A stretch of DNA of 48,835 nucleotides from Desulfotignum sp. (lineage in GTDB: Bacteria; Desulfobacterota; Desulfobacteria; Desulfobacterales; Desulfobacteraceae). A program made the position numbers and the translations under genes. Of the stretch, positions 35,318 to 43,952 are shown piece after piece. The stretch's first letter is position 1, and the number at the start of each line of letters is the position of its first letter. The notes beneath the pieces were generated by a model. The model saw only the letters and a program-made list of their open reading frames with translations. It did not search any database and had not been told where the DNA came from. The stretch spans positions 1-48,835 of the forward strand of contig JAIPDL010000023.1 of the NCBI GenBank assembly GCA_021737695.1. The letters run 5' to 3'.

Positions 35318-37219
35318 ATGTCCAAACTGTATGATCAAGCCTATGAACAATCCATCAAAGACCCGGAAGGATTCTGGGGACCCATTGCCCAAGACTGCCA
35401 CTGGTATAAAAAATGGGACAAGGTGCTGGATGATGCCAATACCCCTTTTTTCCGATGGTTTGCGGGAGGGGAAACCAACACCTGCTACAACGCGGTGGAC
35501 CTGCATGTGGATGAAGGCAGAGGAGACCAGGCGGCCGTCATTTATGACAGTCCCGTGACCGACACCATCACCACCTATACCTACAATGACCTGAAAGACC
35601 AGGTATCGCGCTTTGCCGGCGTACTCAAGGACCGGGGTGTGGCCAAAGGAGACCGGGTCATCATCTACATGCCCATGATTCCTCAAGCCCTGTTTGCCAT
35701 GCTGGCCTGTGCCAGAATCGGTGCGATCCATTCCGTGGTGTTCGGGGGGTTTGCCGCCAATGAACTGGCCACAAGGATAGACGATGCCAAACCCAGGGTC
35801 ATTGTGTCCGCGTCCTGCGGCATTGAAGTCAAGCGGGTGATCCCTTACAAGCCGCTGCTGGACAAAGCCATTGACCTGTCCGGCACCAAGCCGGAATCCT
35901 GCATCATTTTTCAGCGCCCCCAGGCAGATGCTGACATGCAAAAAGGAAGGGATTTTGACTGGGATGAAGCCATGGGCCAGGCAACCCCGGCCGACTGCGT
36001 GCCTGTGGCGGCCACTGATCCGTTGTATATTTTATACACCTCGGGCACCACGGGCCAGCCCAAAGGCATTGTCCGGGACAACGGCGGGCACATGGTGGCC
36101 CTGAAATGGACCATGAATGCCATTTACGGCGTCAACCAGGGGGATGTGTACTGGGCCGCCTCGGACATCGGCTGGGTGGTGGGGCATTCCTATATTGTAT
36201 ACGCTCCTTTATTCAAAGGATGCACCACCATCCTGTATGAAGGCAAGCCTGTGGGCACACCGGATGCCTCGGCATTCTGGCGGGTCATTTCCCAGCATAA
36301 GGTGAAAACTTTGTTCACCGCGCCCACGGCATTCCGGGCTATCAAACAGCAGGATCCGGGCGCCAAAATGATGGCGGATTTTGATCTGTCCCAGTTCAAA
36401 TACCTGTTTCTGGCAGGAGAAAGGACCGATCCAGACACCCTTTCCTGGGCCGAAGACAGCCTTAAAGTGCCGGTGATTGACCACTGGTGGCAGACCGAAA
36501 CCGGATGGGCCATTGCCGCCAATTGTGTGGGGCTCCACCAGTTCCCGATCAAACCCGGCTCCCCCACCAAAGCGGCCCCGGGCTGGGACCTGGCCGTGCT
36601 GGATGAGGCAGGACAGCCCGTCGGACCGGGAGGGATCGGCGCTATTGTTTCCAGGCTGCCCTTGCCGCCCGGCACCCTGCCCACGTTGTGGCAGAATGAC
36701 GACCGGTACATTTCAGCGTACTTGGCCACATTTCCCGGATATTATGAAACCGCGGATGCCGGGTATATTGATGCGGACGGGTATGTATTTGTCATGGCCA
36801 GGACTGATGACATCATCAATGTGGCGGGCCACAGGTTATCCACCGGTGCCATGGAAGAAGTGATCGCCGGGCACCCGGATGTAGCGGAATGCGCGGTCAT
36901 GGGCGTGGAAGACTCCCTCAAGGGACAGGTCCCCCTGGGAATGGTGGTGCTCAACGCCGGCGTGGACCGGAACCAGGAAGAGATCATCAAAGAAGTGGTG
37001 CAGCGGGTCAGGGACACCATCGGTCCGGTGGCGGCCTTCAAGAAGGCCGTGGTCGTTCAGCGCCTGCCCAAGACCCGGTCCGGCAAGATCCTTAGAGGCA
37101 CCATGCGGGCCATTGCTGATAAAAAAGACTACAAGGTGCCGGCCACCATCGACGACGACACCATCCTGGGCGAGATTGAAATCTCACTGGGAAAGATCGG
37201 ATACGGCAGAAAGGCATGA
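35318..37219 (+). CDS. Propionyl-CoA synthetase-like acyl-CoA synthetase (PrpE/AcsS3 type)
   Basis: The 633-residue protein is a second AMP-forming short-chain synthetase, 31 bases after the first. Motifs: YTSGTTGQPKGIVRDNGGH near residue 241, WWQTETGWAI near 390, ARTDDIINVAGHRLSTG and PKTRSGKILRGTMR near 584. QPKGIVRDNGGH and WQTETGW are the variants seen in propionyl-CoA synthetase PrpE, whereas acetyl-CoA synthetase has KPKG and WQTETGG. Propionate or a related short acid is therefore the likely preferred substrate. The start is preceded by GAGGAGG. It makes sense beside the Acs gene and the symporter for use of mixed fatty acids. Confidence 0.88.
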   Translation: MSKLYDQAYEQSIKDPEGFWGPIAQDCHWYKKWDKVLDDANTPFFRWFAGGETNTCYNAVDLHVDEGRGDQAAVIYDSPVTDTITTYTYNDLKDQVSRFAGVLKDRGVAKGDRVIIYMPMIPQALFAMLACARIGAIHSVVFGGFAANELATRIDDAKPRVIVSASCGIEVKRVIPYKPLLDKAIDLSGTKPESCIIFQRPQADADMQKGRDFDWDEAMGQATPADCVPVAATDPLYILYTSGTTGQPKGIVRDNGGHMVALKWTMNAIYGVNQGDVYWAASDIGWVVGHSYIVYAPLFKGCTTILYEGKPVGTPDASAFWRVISQHKVKTLFTAPTAFRAIKQQDPGAKMMADFDLSQFKYLFLAGERTDPDTLSWAEDSLKVPVIDHWWQTETGWAIAANCVGLHQFPIKPGSPTKAAPGWDLAVLDEAGQPVGPGGIGAIVSRLPLPPGTLPTLWQNDDRYISAYLATFPGYYETADAGYIDADGYVFVMARTDDIINVAGHRLSTGAMEEVIAGHPDVAECAVMGVEDSLKGQVPLGMVVLNAGVDRNQEEIIKEVVQRVRDTIGPVAAFKKAVVVQRLPKTRSGKILRGTMRAIADKKDYKVPATIDDDTILGEIEISLGKIGYGRKA

Positions 37220-37262
37220 TGCAAGACCGCTTGTACATAACCATGCAGTTATTCAAACCATG

Positions 37263-37301
37263 AAAGGAGGTGATATGTATGCCCTGAGGATGCCTTTATG
37301 A
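37263..37301 (+). promoter_or_regulatory. Leader mini-ORF (MYALRMPL) with a perfect Shine-Dalgarno
   Basis: AAAGGAGGTGAT (37263-37274) is directly followed by ATG TAT GCC CTG AGG ATG CCT TTA TGA (37275-37301). It lies 63 bases before the symporter gene. The 12-mer is identical to that at 33173. The ATG is immediately after the site, a very short spacing, so a second use as ribosome landing site is possible. Confidence 0.35.
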
Positions 37302-37364
37302 TTCATCATGATCTTGCATGATCCGATCAATTCTCAATAATGAGACAACAGGAGGAAACAAATT

Positions 37365-39152
37365 ATGGATCCAAAAATATGGGTATGGATTTTTCTGGTA
37401 CTGTACATCATTTACTGCTTCTATTGGGGCCTGAAAGGTTTTTTCACTGAAAAGACAGCTTCGGGGTATGGCATTGCCGGCCGCTCCATTCCGTTTATCG
37501 CGTTTTTGATGGCGGCAACTGCCGCCTCTTTTTCCGGGTGGACCTTTGTGGGCCATCCGGGTTTGATCTGGAAAGCCGGGCTGGTGTATGCCTATGCCTC
37601 CTTTTACGTGCTCACCATTCCCATCACCGGGGCGTTTTTTGCCAAAAGAAACTGGCTGATGGGCAAGCGCTATGGGTTCATCACACCCGGGGATATGTTC
37701 GCTTACTACTACAACAATGAAGCGGTAAGATGGCTGACCGTTGTTGCCGCTTTTCTTTATTCCATTTTCTACTCCGGCCTTCAGCTCATCGCCGCAGCCA
37801 AACTGTTCTACTGGACAGCCGGTGTGCCCGAAACCGCCGGGCTGATCTTCATGGCCGCCATCGTGTGGTTCTATGTGGTCACCGGTGGTCTGAAAGCCTC
37901 CACATGGGTAGGGGTGCTGCAGTTCTGCCTGCTGGTGGGCGGCATCATCCTACTGGGATTTTACACCATCACCAGTCCGCTGTTCGGTGGCTGGTCCGGA
38001 TTTTCCGCTTCACTGGCCGGGATCGAGGCCAAATACATGCAGGTGCCCGGCTTCATTCACTTCGGCCTGGGTACCGGCGGGTGGACCGCGATAATGATTC
38101 TCACTTACATGTTCGCCCTCATGGGGATCCAGTCCTCGCCGGCCTTTACGCTGTGGAACTTTGGTATCAAATCTCCCAAACCTTTGGCCTGGCAGCAGGT
38201 GTTCATGTCTACGTTTATAGTGGGCCTTGCCCTGTTCTTTTTCACTGCATTCCAGGGCATGGGCGCCCGGATTCTGATGGAGGCCGGCCGGCTGGCACCC
38301 CAGGTGGATGGGGATGTGGTGCCCATGCTCATGACCAAATTCATGCCAGGGCCCCTGATGGGCCTGGTGTTCATGGGCGCCATTGCGGCCATCCACTCCA
38401 CGGCAGCCCCTTATATCGGCACGGGCGGCACCATCATCCAGCGGGACGTGTGGTGGCGGTATGTCAGAAAACAGGGCGGGTCCCACTCCGAACAGATCTG
38501 GACCAATCGGATCTTCGCCACCATCCTGGCAGTGGCCGCGGTTGTGGTGTCTTTGACCTCTGCTGATGCCATCGTCATGATCGGCGGATTTGCCACGGCA
38601 TTCGGTACCATCATGTACATCTGCCTCCTGGGCGTTCACTGGGGGTTCAAATTCCCGAGCATCGGCGCGGTCTTAGGGTTGCTCAGCGCCATTATCGCCT
38701 GCTTTCTCACCTATTATGTGTGGAAATATCCCCTGTCCATCCATACGGCCGGCTGGGGGATTTTCGTGGGGCTGGGCGTGGCCTATCTGTGCCGGGGCTT
38801 AGGCTTCAAAGACAGTGAAGAGACCATTGCCCGGCAGAAAGAAGTGCGGGAATGGCTCAATTCCATTGACGGTCCCTCTGAAAAAGGCCAGCGCTGGCGC
38901 GGATACATGAAGATCGCCGTCCCGGTCTGGTATTTAATGGCTTTAGGCCCCGGGGTACTCATCGGCAACAAAGCCATCTCCTTTGCCGGGTTTCCGCCCA
39001 TCTGGTCCTGGCAGATCATCTGGTGGATCCTGGGCATCATCATGATGTGGGGTCTGTGCTTTAAAGCGGAAATGTCCACCACCTCGGCCGAGCAGATTCG
39101 GCGGGCCGATGAGGAAACCATGGACGTGACCAAGGAAGCCGATGATATGTGA
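37365..39152 (+). CDS. Sodium:solute symporter family protein (likely short-chain acid uptake)
   Basis: The 595-residue membrane protein has about 13-14 helices and the pattern of the SSS family: ASGYGIAGRSIPFIAFLMAATAASFSGWTFVGHPG near the N-terminus (where Na+-binding residues lie), ITPGDMFAYYY, FYSGLQLIAAAKLF, GGLKASTWVGVLQF and AIAAIHSTAAPYIGTGGTIIQRDVW. A cytoplasmic tail rich in charges ends the protein. Directly after two acyl-CoA synthetases, uptake of acetate, propionate or lactate is the reasonable guess; the family also holds proline, pantothenate and sugar carriers. The next gene is a 28-residue membrane peptide likely to belong to the carrier. Confidence 0.9.
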   Translation: MDPKIWVWIFLVLYIIYCFYWGLKGFFTEKTASGYGIAGRSIPFIAFLMAATAASFSGWTFVGHPGLIWKAGLVYAYASFYVLTIPITGAFFAKRNWLMGKRYGFITPGDMFAYYYNNEAVRWLTVVAAFLYSIFYSGLQLIAAAKLFYWTAGVPETAGLIFMAAIVWFYVVTGGLKASTWVGVLQFCLLVGGIILLGFYTITSPLFGGWSGFSASLAGIEAKYMQVPGFIHFGLGTGGWTAIMILTYMFALMGIQSSPAFTLWNFGIKSPKPLAWQQVFMSTFIVGLALFFFTAFQGMGARILMEAGRLAPQVDGDVVPMLMTKFMPGPLMGLVFMGAIAAIHSTAAPYIGTGGTIIQRDVWWRYVRKQGGSHSEQIWTNRIFATILAVAAVVVSLTSADAIVMIGGFATAFGTIMYICLLGVHWGFKFPSIGAVLGLLSAIIACFLTYYVWKYPLSIHTAGWGIFVGLGVAYLCRGLGFKDSEETIARQKEVREWLNSIDGPSEKGQRWRGYMKIAVPVWYLMALGPGVLIGNKAISFAGFPPIWSWQIIWWILGIIMMWGLCFKAEMSTTSAEQIRRADEETMDVTKEADDM

Positions 39153-39200
39153 TAACCCGGGCGATTAATTTGACAACCTGAAAGATAAAGGAGAAATACC

Positions 39201-39287
39201 ATGGCGCTTGAAGACAAATATCTCATAGCAACTCTGATTTTCTGCATATTTTTTGTATGTACGTTCGGATGGGGATGGTGGGGATAG
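39201..39287 (+). CDS. 28-residue single-helix membrane peptide (symporter accessory type)
   Basis: ATG at 39201 has AAAGGAGAAATACC before it, a strong ribosome-binding site, and the frame ends at TAG 39285-39287. The product starts with a short charged head (MALEDKY), then one hydrophobic helix (LIATLIFCIFFVCTFGWG) and ends WWG. It begins 48 bases after the symporter and precedes a hairpin terminator. Small membrane subunits after Na+ symporters are known (for example the MetS peptide with NSS carriers, DUF4212/DUF485 with acetate carriers), so an accessory role is likely. Confidence 0.75.
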   Translation: MALEDKYLIATLIFCIFFVCTFGWGWWG

Positions 39288-39317
39288 CCCCCCGATTTGA
39301 TTCATAACCCTTTGATA

Positions 39318-39353
39318 AAGAATTCCGGACACCGTTGTGTGCCCGGAATTCTT
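39318..39353 (+). terminator. Hairpin terminator after the symporter unit
   Basis: AAGAATTCCGG (39318-39328) pairs perfectly with CCGGAATTCTT (39343-39353). The tail is CCTGTTT, so the T-run is weak. It lies between the small peptide and the exonuclease gene whose ATG is at 39368. Confidence 0.65.
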
Positions 39354-39367
39354 CCTGTTTATGTGCC

Positions 39368-41398
39368 ATGACCCTGAGCCGCCGATTCTGGATCTTCGCT
39401 CTGACCGCCGCCGGTATCATCCTGCTGATTGTCGCGGGCATGGCCCTGTATATCTGGTTTCACCTGACCCCCGGCCAGACCCAGACGATGATCACCCTGA
39501 TCAGGGATCACCTGGCGGTTCTGCTTGTGGGGGTCCTGCTGCTGGCCGTGGTGTTCTGGACGTTATCCGATCTGGTGTACGCCAATTACGTCAAACCGGT
39601 CAAAAAAATGTCCAGCGATCTGGCCCTGATTTATGCATCCAACCCGTCTTTGCGTATTCCGATCACAGGCAACCTGGATATCCAGGCCCTGGCCCGGACC
39701 ATCAATACCTTTGCCGATACGTTTGAAAAACTGAACCAGGACATTAAAACGCAGATGGTGGCAGCCAGAAAAGAAACCGATCAGGAAAGAAACCTGCTGG
39801 CCGCCATCATGGGCGAACTGCCCCAGGGCGTGATCATCTGCAACCAGGATGGCCGGATACTGTTGTACAACTCTCTGGCCAGACATATTTTCACCCGCAC
39901 CATGGCCCGGGAAAAGACGGAACAGTTCATGGGCTTAGGCCGGTCCATCTTTCATCTGGTGGACAAGGATTTGATCTCCCATGCCATGGAAGAAATCAAT
40001 GAACAGCTGGCATCAGGCGAAAACAGTGCCGGTTCTTTTTTCATCACCCCCATCGGAGATCACAGTCTGGTCAGCATGGAGGCCATCCCGGTTCTGGACA
40101 AAACCAATCTGATCACCGGATTTATTCTGGCCATCCTCGATATTACAAAGGATGTCGAAAATTTCAGATCCATGCAGCGGGATCTGTCTGATTTCCACGA
40201 ATATCTGGAAAAACAAAGTGCTGCAGAACAAAAATTTCTGGCCCTGTCCGATACGATCCAGAACACCTATCTCTCCCGCCTGCCCCTGTCCCGGCTCAAT
40301 CTGGCCCGGTTTCTTTATAAAATTCAGAAACTGACTGGCCTCACCCATGATATCCGGATCAACGTGCACAACCTTCCCAGAGACGAACGGATCATGGCAG
40401 ATACCTATTCTTTTACCCGGGCGATTGTGTTTCTGTTCAAAACCCTGTCAGACTGGACCTATGCCGTTGAATTCGACCTGACCGTCACTGACGCTTCCGG
40501 CCGGATACGGTTCGACATCACCTGGGAGGGGGTCCCTGTGGACAAACCGGGCCTGGACACCATCATAAAGACAACCATCAACGCCCTGCCCGGTTTCAGA
40601 TCCATTCTGACACTCAACAATGCCCGGCTCGATGTTCCGGAATCGGATAATACGCATTTTTCCCACATCATTTTATCCGTGAAAAAATCCACGGAACCAC
40701 CTGCGACATCCCACCGGACACCGGTTTTGGCCGGTTCACGGCCGGAGTTTTACGATTTCGACCTGTTCAAGATCAGAGATGATGACCGAAACCTGATGGA
40801 TATCCGGCTCACCGATCTGTCTTTTACGGTGTTTGACACGGAAACCACGGGGTTGAACCCCGATGGGGGGGACGAAATCATCTCCATGGGTGCGGTGAGA
40901 ATTGTGAACAGCCGGCTTCTGTCCGACGAAAAGTTCGAGGAGCTGGTGGATCCCAGGCGGGATATCCCGGTCGCTTCCTACCGGATTCACGGCATCAACC
41001 AGGAAATGGTGGCGGAAAAGGATCCCATTGAACATGTGTTGCCCCGGTTCAGCCAGTTTGTGGCAGACACCGTGCTGGTGGGGCACAACATCGCATTCGA
41101 CATGAAACTGCTCAAACTCAAGGAACAGGCTGCCCGGGTCAAGTTCACCAACCCGGTACTTGATACCCTGCTGCTGTCTGCCATCCTGCATCCGGTGCAT
41201 GAACAGCATGACATTGAAAATATCGCACGGCGTCTGGGAATTGCGATCATCGGCCGGCATACGGCCCTGGGGGATGCGTTGACCACGGCGGAAATTTTTC
41301 TGAAACTGATCCCGATTTTGAACAGCAACGGGATCCTGACCCTGGGAGATGCCATGCACGCATCAAAAAAATCCTATTACGCCCGATTAAAATATTGA
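39368..41398 (+). CDS. Membrane PAS sensor fused to a DEDDh 3'-5' exonuclease domain
   Basis: The 676-residue protein has two N-terminal membrane helices (about 8-30 and 47-69) around a short periplasmic loop, a HAMP-like linker, a PAS domain (about 145-260: ERNLLAAIMGELPQGVIICNQDGRILLYN) and a helical stretch resembling a degenerate kinase dimer region without the ATP motifs. The C-terminal 180 residues are a DnaQ/PolC-type exonuclease with all five DEDDh residues: DTET, HNIAFD and HTALGDA. The ATG at 39368 fits the first membrane helix; an upstream GTG at 39335 lies inside the terminator. It stands between the symporter and a CBS-DUF294 protein, a combination known around acetate carriers, so a signalling role is more likely than DNA proofreading. 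Confidence 0.85.
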   Translation: MTLSRRFWIFALTAAGIILLIVAGMALYIWFHLTPGQTQTMITLIRDHLAVLLVGVLLLAVVFWTLSDLVYANYVKPVKKMSSDLALIYASNPSLRIPITGNLDIQALARTINTFADTFEKLNQDIKTQMVAARKETDQERNLLAAIMGELPQGVIICNQDGRILLYNSLARHIFTRTMAREKTEQFMGLGRSIFHLVDKDLISHAMEEINEQLASGENSAGSFFITPIGDHSLVSMEAIPVLDKTNLITGFILAILDITKDVENFRSMQRDLSDFHEYLEKQSAAEQKFLALSDTIQNTYLSRLPLSRLNLARFLYKIQKLTGLTHDIRINVHNLPRDERIMADTYSFTRAIVFLFKTLSDWTYAVEFDLTVTDASGRIRFDITWEGVPVDKPGLDTIIKTTINALPGFRSILTLNNARLDVPESDNTHFSHIILSVKKSTEPPATSHRTPVLAGSRPEFYDFDLFKIRDDDRNLMDIRLTDLSFTVFDTETTGLNPDGGDEIISMGAVRIVNSRLLSDEKFEELVDPRRDIPVASYRIHGINQEMVAEKDPIEHVLPRFSQFVADTVLVGHNIAFDMKLLKLKEQAARVKFTNPVLDTLLLSAILHPVHEQHDIENIARRLGIAIIGRHTALGDALTTAEIFLKLIPILNSNGILTLGDAMHASKKSYYARLKY

Positions 41399-41472
41399 TT
41401 CCTGAAGGCTCACGTGATAGGGCTCACATACATCCGGCAAATCCGGTCAACCCTGAAACTGGAGGCTTGTTC

Positions 41473-42045
41473 ATGAAACATCCATGGCTCACCTTTGCCG
41501 GCCTGTGCGCCGTCATCTTCGCTATTGTGATGACCTGTGTGATTTTCGGCAGTTACACCAGCATGCTGCGGTCTCAAAACCGGGTCCATAAGGGCAAAGA
41601 ACTGATGATCATGGCCTGTGAAAACCAGCTGGAGCAGATACCGGGCCTGGTGGCGCTGGCAACAGGAGATGATATGGCGCCGGTCCGATCCCGGATCCAA
41701 GATACCATTGAACAGATCCGGACCCTGCTGGACCGGTTCCGCACACCCGACACCCCCCTGGATCCGGATCTGGTTCGAATTTTCGAGCAGGCCCAGTCCC
41801 GTCTGGCAAAAGACCTGGATGCCCTGGCCCGGGGGATCGGCACCACACATCCCCGGGTTCAGGAAACAGCGGACCGGTATTTGGAAACCATTTATACGGC
41901 CCGGCGGTACAACAAGGAGGCTGTCTACTTTGACAGCCGAAAAAAGGTGTTTCCGGGCATGTTCACCTCAAAATGGTTCCATCTGGACCACCTGCATTTT
42001 CCCTTGATCGATATCACCTGTTTCGACCCCTGGGGACTGAAATGA
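41473..42045 (+). CDS. LemA-like single-pass membrane protein
   Basis: The 190-residue protein has one N-terminal helix (WLTFAGLCAVIFAIVMTCVI) and a helical rest. The stretches NRVHKGKELMIMACENQLEQIPGLVALATG and ETIYTARRYNKEAVYFDSRKKVFPGMFTSKWF match the two recognisable blocks of LemA proteins (variable-domain helix with pairs around QIPxLV, then the RYNxAVxxYN...FP block), so I call it a divergent LemA family member. GGAGG eight bases before the ATG selects 41473 over the open frame start at 41395. Its stop overlaps the start of the DUF294 gene as ATGA. The function of LemA proteins is unclear; here it probably works with the flanking signalling proteins. Confidence 0.65.
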   Translation: MKHPWLTFAGLCAVIFAIVMTCVIFGSYTSMLRSQNRVHKGKELMIMACENQLEQIPGLVALATGDDMAPVRSRIQDTIEQIRTLLDRFRTPDTPLDPDLVRIFEQAQSRLAKDLDALARGIGTTHPRVQETADRYLETIYTARRYNKEAVYFDSRKKVFPGMFTSKWFHLDHLHFPLIDITCFDPWGLK

Positions 42046-43496
42046 AAAAAGAGCCCTCCCTGTCATCATTTTTCAACCAGCCTGTGTCCGCCATTTTCCG
42101 GGCCAACATCGCCACCTGCCCCATGGACACGCCGGTGACTCAGGCGGCTGGGAAAATGAGCCGATCCAATGCCTCTGCCATCCTGGTCAAGGATGATTCC
42201 CGAAAAATCGCCGGCATTGTCACGGATGCGGATCTGCGGGAAAAGATTTTGGCACGGGATCTGCCCTCCGACACCCCGGTGTCCGAAATCATGTCCTCGC
42301 CGGTGATCACCATTTCATCCGATTGTCTGGTATTTGAAGCGTTTCTAACCATGAACGGCAAAGACAAGCGGCACCTGGCCGTGTGCGGAGAATCCGGCAC
42401 CATCTCCGGCATCTTGACGGAAAAAGACCTGATATCGGCCCAGACAAAAGACGCGTATCTCCTGCTCAAATCCATTATCGCAGCCAAAACCATGGACGAG
42501 CTGAAGAACTTTCACGCCCGGATGTGCCACATGCTGCTGGATCCCATCGACAACGGAATAAAACCGGAAGTGATCACCCGGCTGATCACCACGTTTTCCG
42601 ATGCCATCTTAAAAAAAATCATGGCCTTTACCCTGGAAGAGGTCGGACCGGCCCCCTGCAGGTTCGTGTTTCTGACCATGGGATCCGAAGGCCGGGAGGA
42701 ACAGACTCTGGTGTCGGATCAGGACAACGCCATTGTGTATGCAGACCCTGCGTCAGACACGGATGCAGCGGCGGCTTCCGCCTATTTCAGCCATCTGGCC
42801 GACCGGGTATGCACCCGGCTGGATATGGCGGGATACCGGTTCTGTGAGGGAAACAACATGGCCAAAAACCCAAAGTGGTGCCAGCCGCTGTCTGTCTGGA
42901 AAAAATATTTCCACACCTGGATCCGCAAGGCCAAGCCGGAAGATCTGCTGTATTCCAGCATTTTTTTCGATTTCAAAGGCACCTACGGGGACCTGACTTT
43001 ATCTTCTCAGCTCAAGGATCATCTGTTTGAATCCATCCAGGGGTGGTCCGGTTTTCTAAGGAACATGACGGAAAACGCCCTCTATTTCCGGCCGCCCATC
43101 GGGTTGTTTGGCAAACTGAAAAAAGCCACGGACGGCCGGCACAAAAACGCTTTTGATATCAAATATGCCATGCTGCCCATCACAGACGTCACCCGGGTGT
43201 ATGCCCTGAAAAACAACATATCCCAGACCCATACCCTGAAACGGCTGTTCCGGCTTTACACCCGACATGCCATCACGGCCAAAGAATACCATAACCTGGT
43301 CCAGTGTTATGATTTTTTAATGAAACTGCGGTTCCGCCGCCAGATCACCAACATCATGGACGAGGGAACGCCTCCGGACAATTTCATCAACCCGGACAAT
43401 CTGTCTTCTCTGGACCGGTATATGCTCAAGGAAATTTTCAAAACCATTGAAAATTTCCAGCAGAAATTGAACATGGAATTCACCGGGATAGTATAA
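42042..43496 (+). CDS. CBS-pair / DUF294 nucleotidyltransferase-like signalling protein
   Basis: The 484-residue protein has two CBS domains at about 15-140 (CPMDTPVTQAAGKMSRSNASAILVKD, then SSPVITISSDCLVFEAFLTM and a TEKDLI ending), then a DUF294 nucleotidyltransferase-like domain with GSEGREEQTLVSDQDNAIVY, which has the same layout as the GlnD uridylyltransferase motif, and a DUF294 C-terminal helical domain. CBS pairs usually bind adenine nucleotides, so it could sense energy charge and modify a partner protein. The start overlaps the LemA-like gene (ATGA). A membrane carrier, a DUF294 protein and an exonuclease protein are often neighbours of acetate permeases in other bacteria, from my memory of such loci. 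Confidence 0.87.
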   Translation: MKKEPSLSSFFNQPVSAIFRANIATCPMDTPVTQAAGKMSRSNASAILVKDDSRKIAGIVTDADLREKILARDLPSDTPVSEIMSSPVITISSDCLVFEAFLTMNGKDKRHLAVCGESGTISGILTEKDLISAQTKDAYLLLKSIIAAKTMDELKNFHARMCHMLLDPIDNGIKPEVITRLITTFSDAILKKIMAFTLEEVGPAPCRFVFLTMGSEGREEQTLVSDQDNAIVYADPASDTDAAAASAYFSHLADRVCTRLDMAGYRFCEGNNMAKNPKWCQPLSVWKKYFHTWIRKAKPEDLLYSSIFFDFKGTYGDLTLSSQLKDHLFESIQGWSGFLRNMTENALYFRPPIGLFGKLKKATDGRHKNAFDIKYAMLPITDVTRVYALKNNISQTHTLKRLFRLYTRHAITAKEYHNLVQCYDFLMKLRFRRQITNIMDEGTPPDNFINPDNLSSLDRYMLKEIFKTIENFQQKLNMEFTGIV

Positions 43497-43564
43497 TAAC
43501 AACTTAACACCGGCGGGTCCGTCTATAATCTGAAGACGATCACCTGAATGCTGTCATCTAATGG

Positions 43565-43936
43565 CTAGAGCCGGAATGTTTTTTGACACAGATCACAGGA
43601 ACTGGTTGCGGGAATTTCCCGGCAGTGAACACATTTTTCCGACAGGTACCGGTCTTTGCCCTGTTTTTTCTTACAATTGGGACATACCCAGTCTTTTTTC
43701 GCAGGAAGCACCCGGGCACAATAGGGACATTTGATTGGAAATTTTCTGAACACCAGAAACATCAGCCCGGAAATAATGAAAAACGGCCCGAGAAGCTTGA
43801 ACTGAACGCTGTCTGCAAACCGGCTGAAATCCGAGGCACTGGTCAGAATGACAAACAAAAGAAACGCAATGGATGTCACCGCCAGAAACTTGAATCTAAA
43901 ATGAAAAAACACGGACGGCAAAGGATCTTTTTCCAT
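43565..43936 (-). CDS. Small membrane protein with zinc-ribbon cysteines
   Basis: The 123-residue protein has two membrane helices (about 15-37 and 50-70) and a cytoplasmic tail with four cysteine pairs: CPYC, CPNC, CVHC and CDLC. These make two zinc ribbons. The start at 43936 follows the last gene by 16 bases and is just before the first helix; the longer frame to 44125 overlaps the acyltransferase gene in another frame and is unlikely. I do not recognise a named family. It is cotranscribed with the DUF374 acyltransferase and may bind a nucleic acid or protein at the membrane. Confidence 0.7.
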   Translation of the reverse strand: MEKDPLPSVFFHFRFKFLAVTSIAFLLFVILTSASDFSRFADSVQFKLLGPFFIISGLMFLVFRKFPIKCPYCARVLPAKKDWVCPNCKKKQGKDRYLSEKCVHCREIPATSSCDLCQKTFRL

Positions 43937-43952
43937 ATCATTATACCTATGT

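Noticed and set aside
39368-41398. DNA polymerase III epsilon or PolC subunit
   Set aside because: The exonuclease domain is joined to membrane helices and a PAS domain and there is no polymerase part, so a replication role is not supported.
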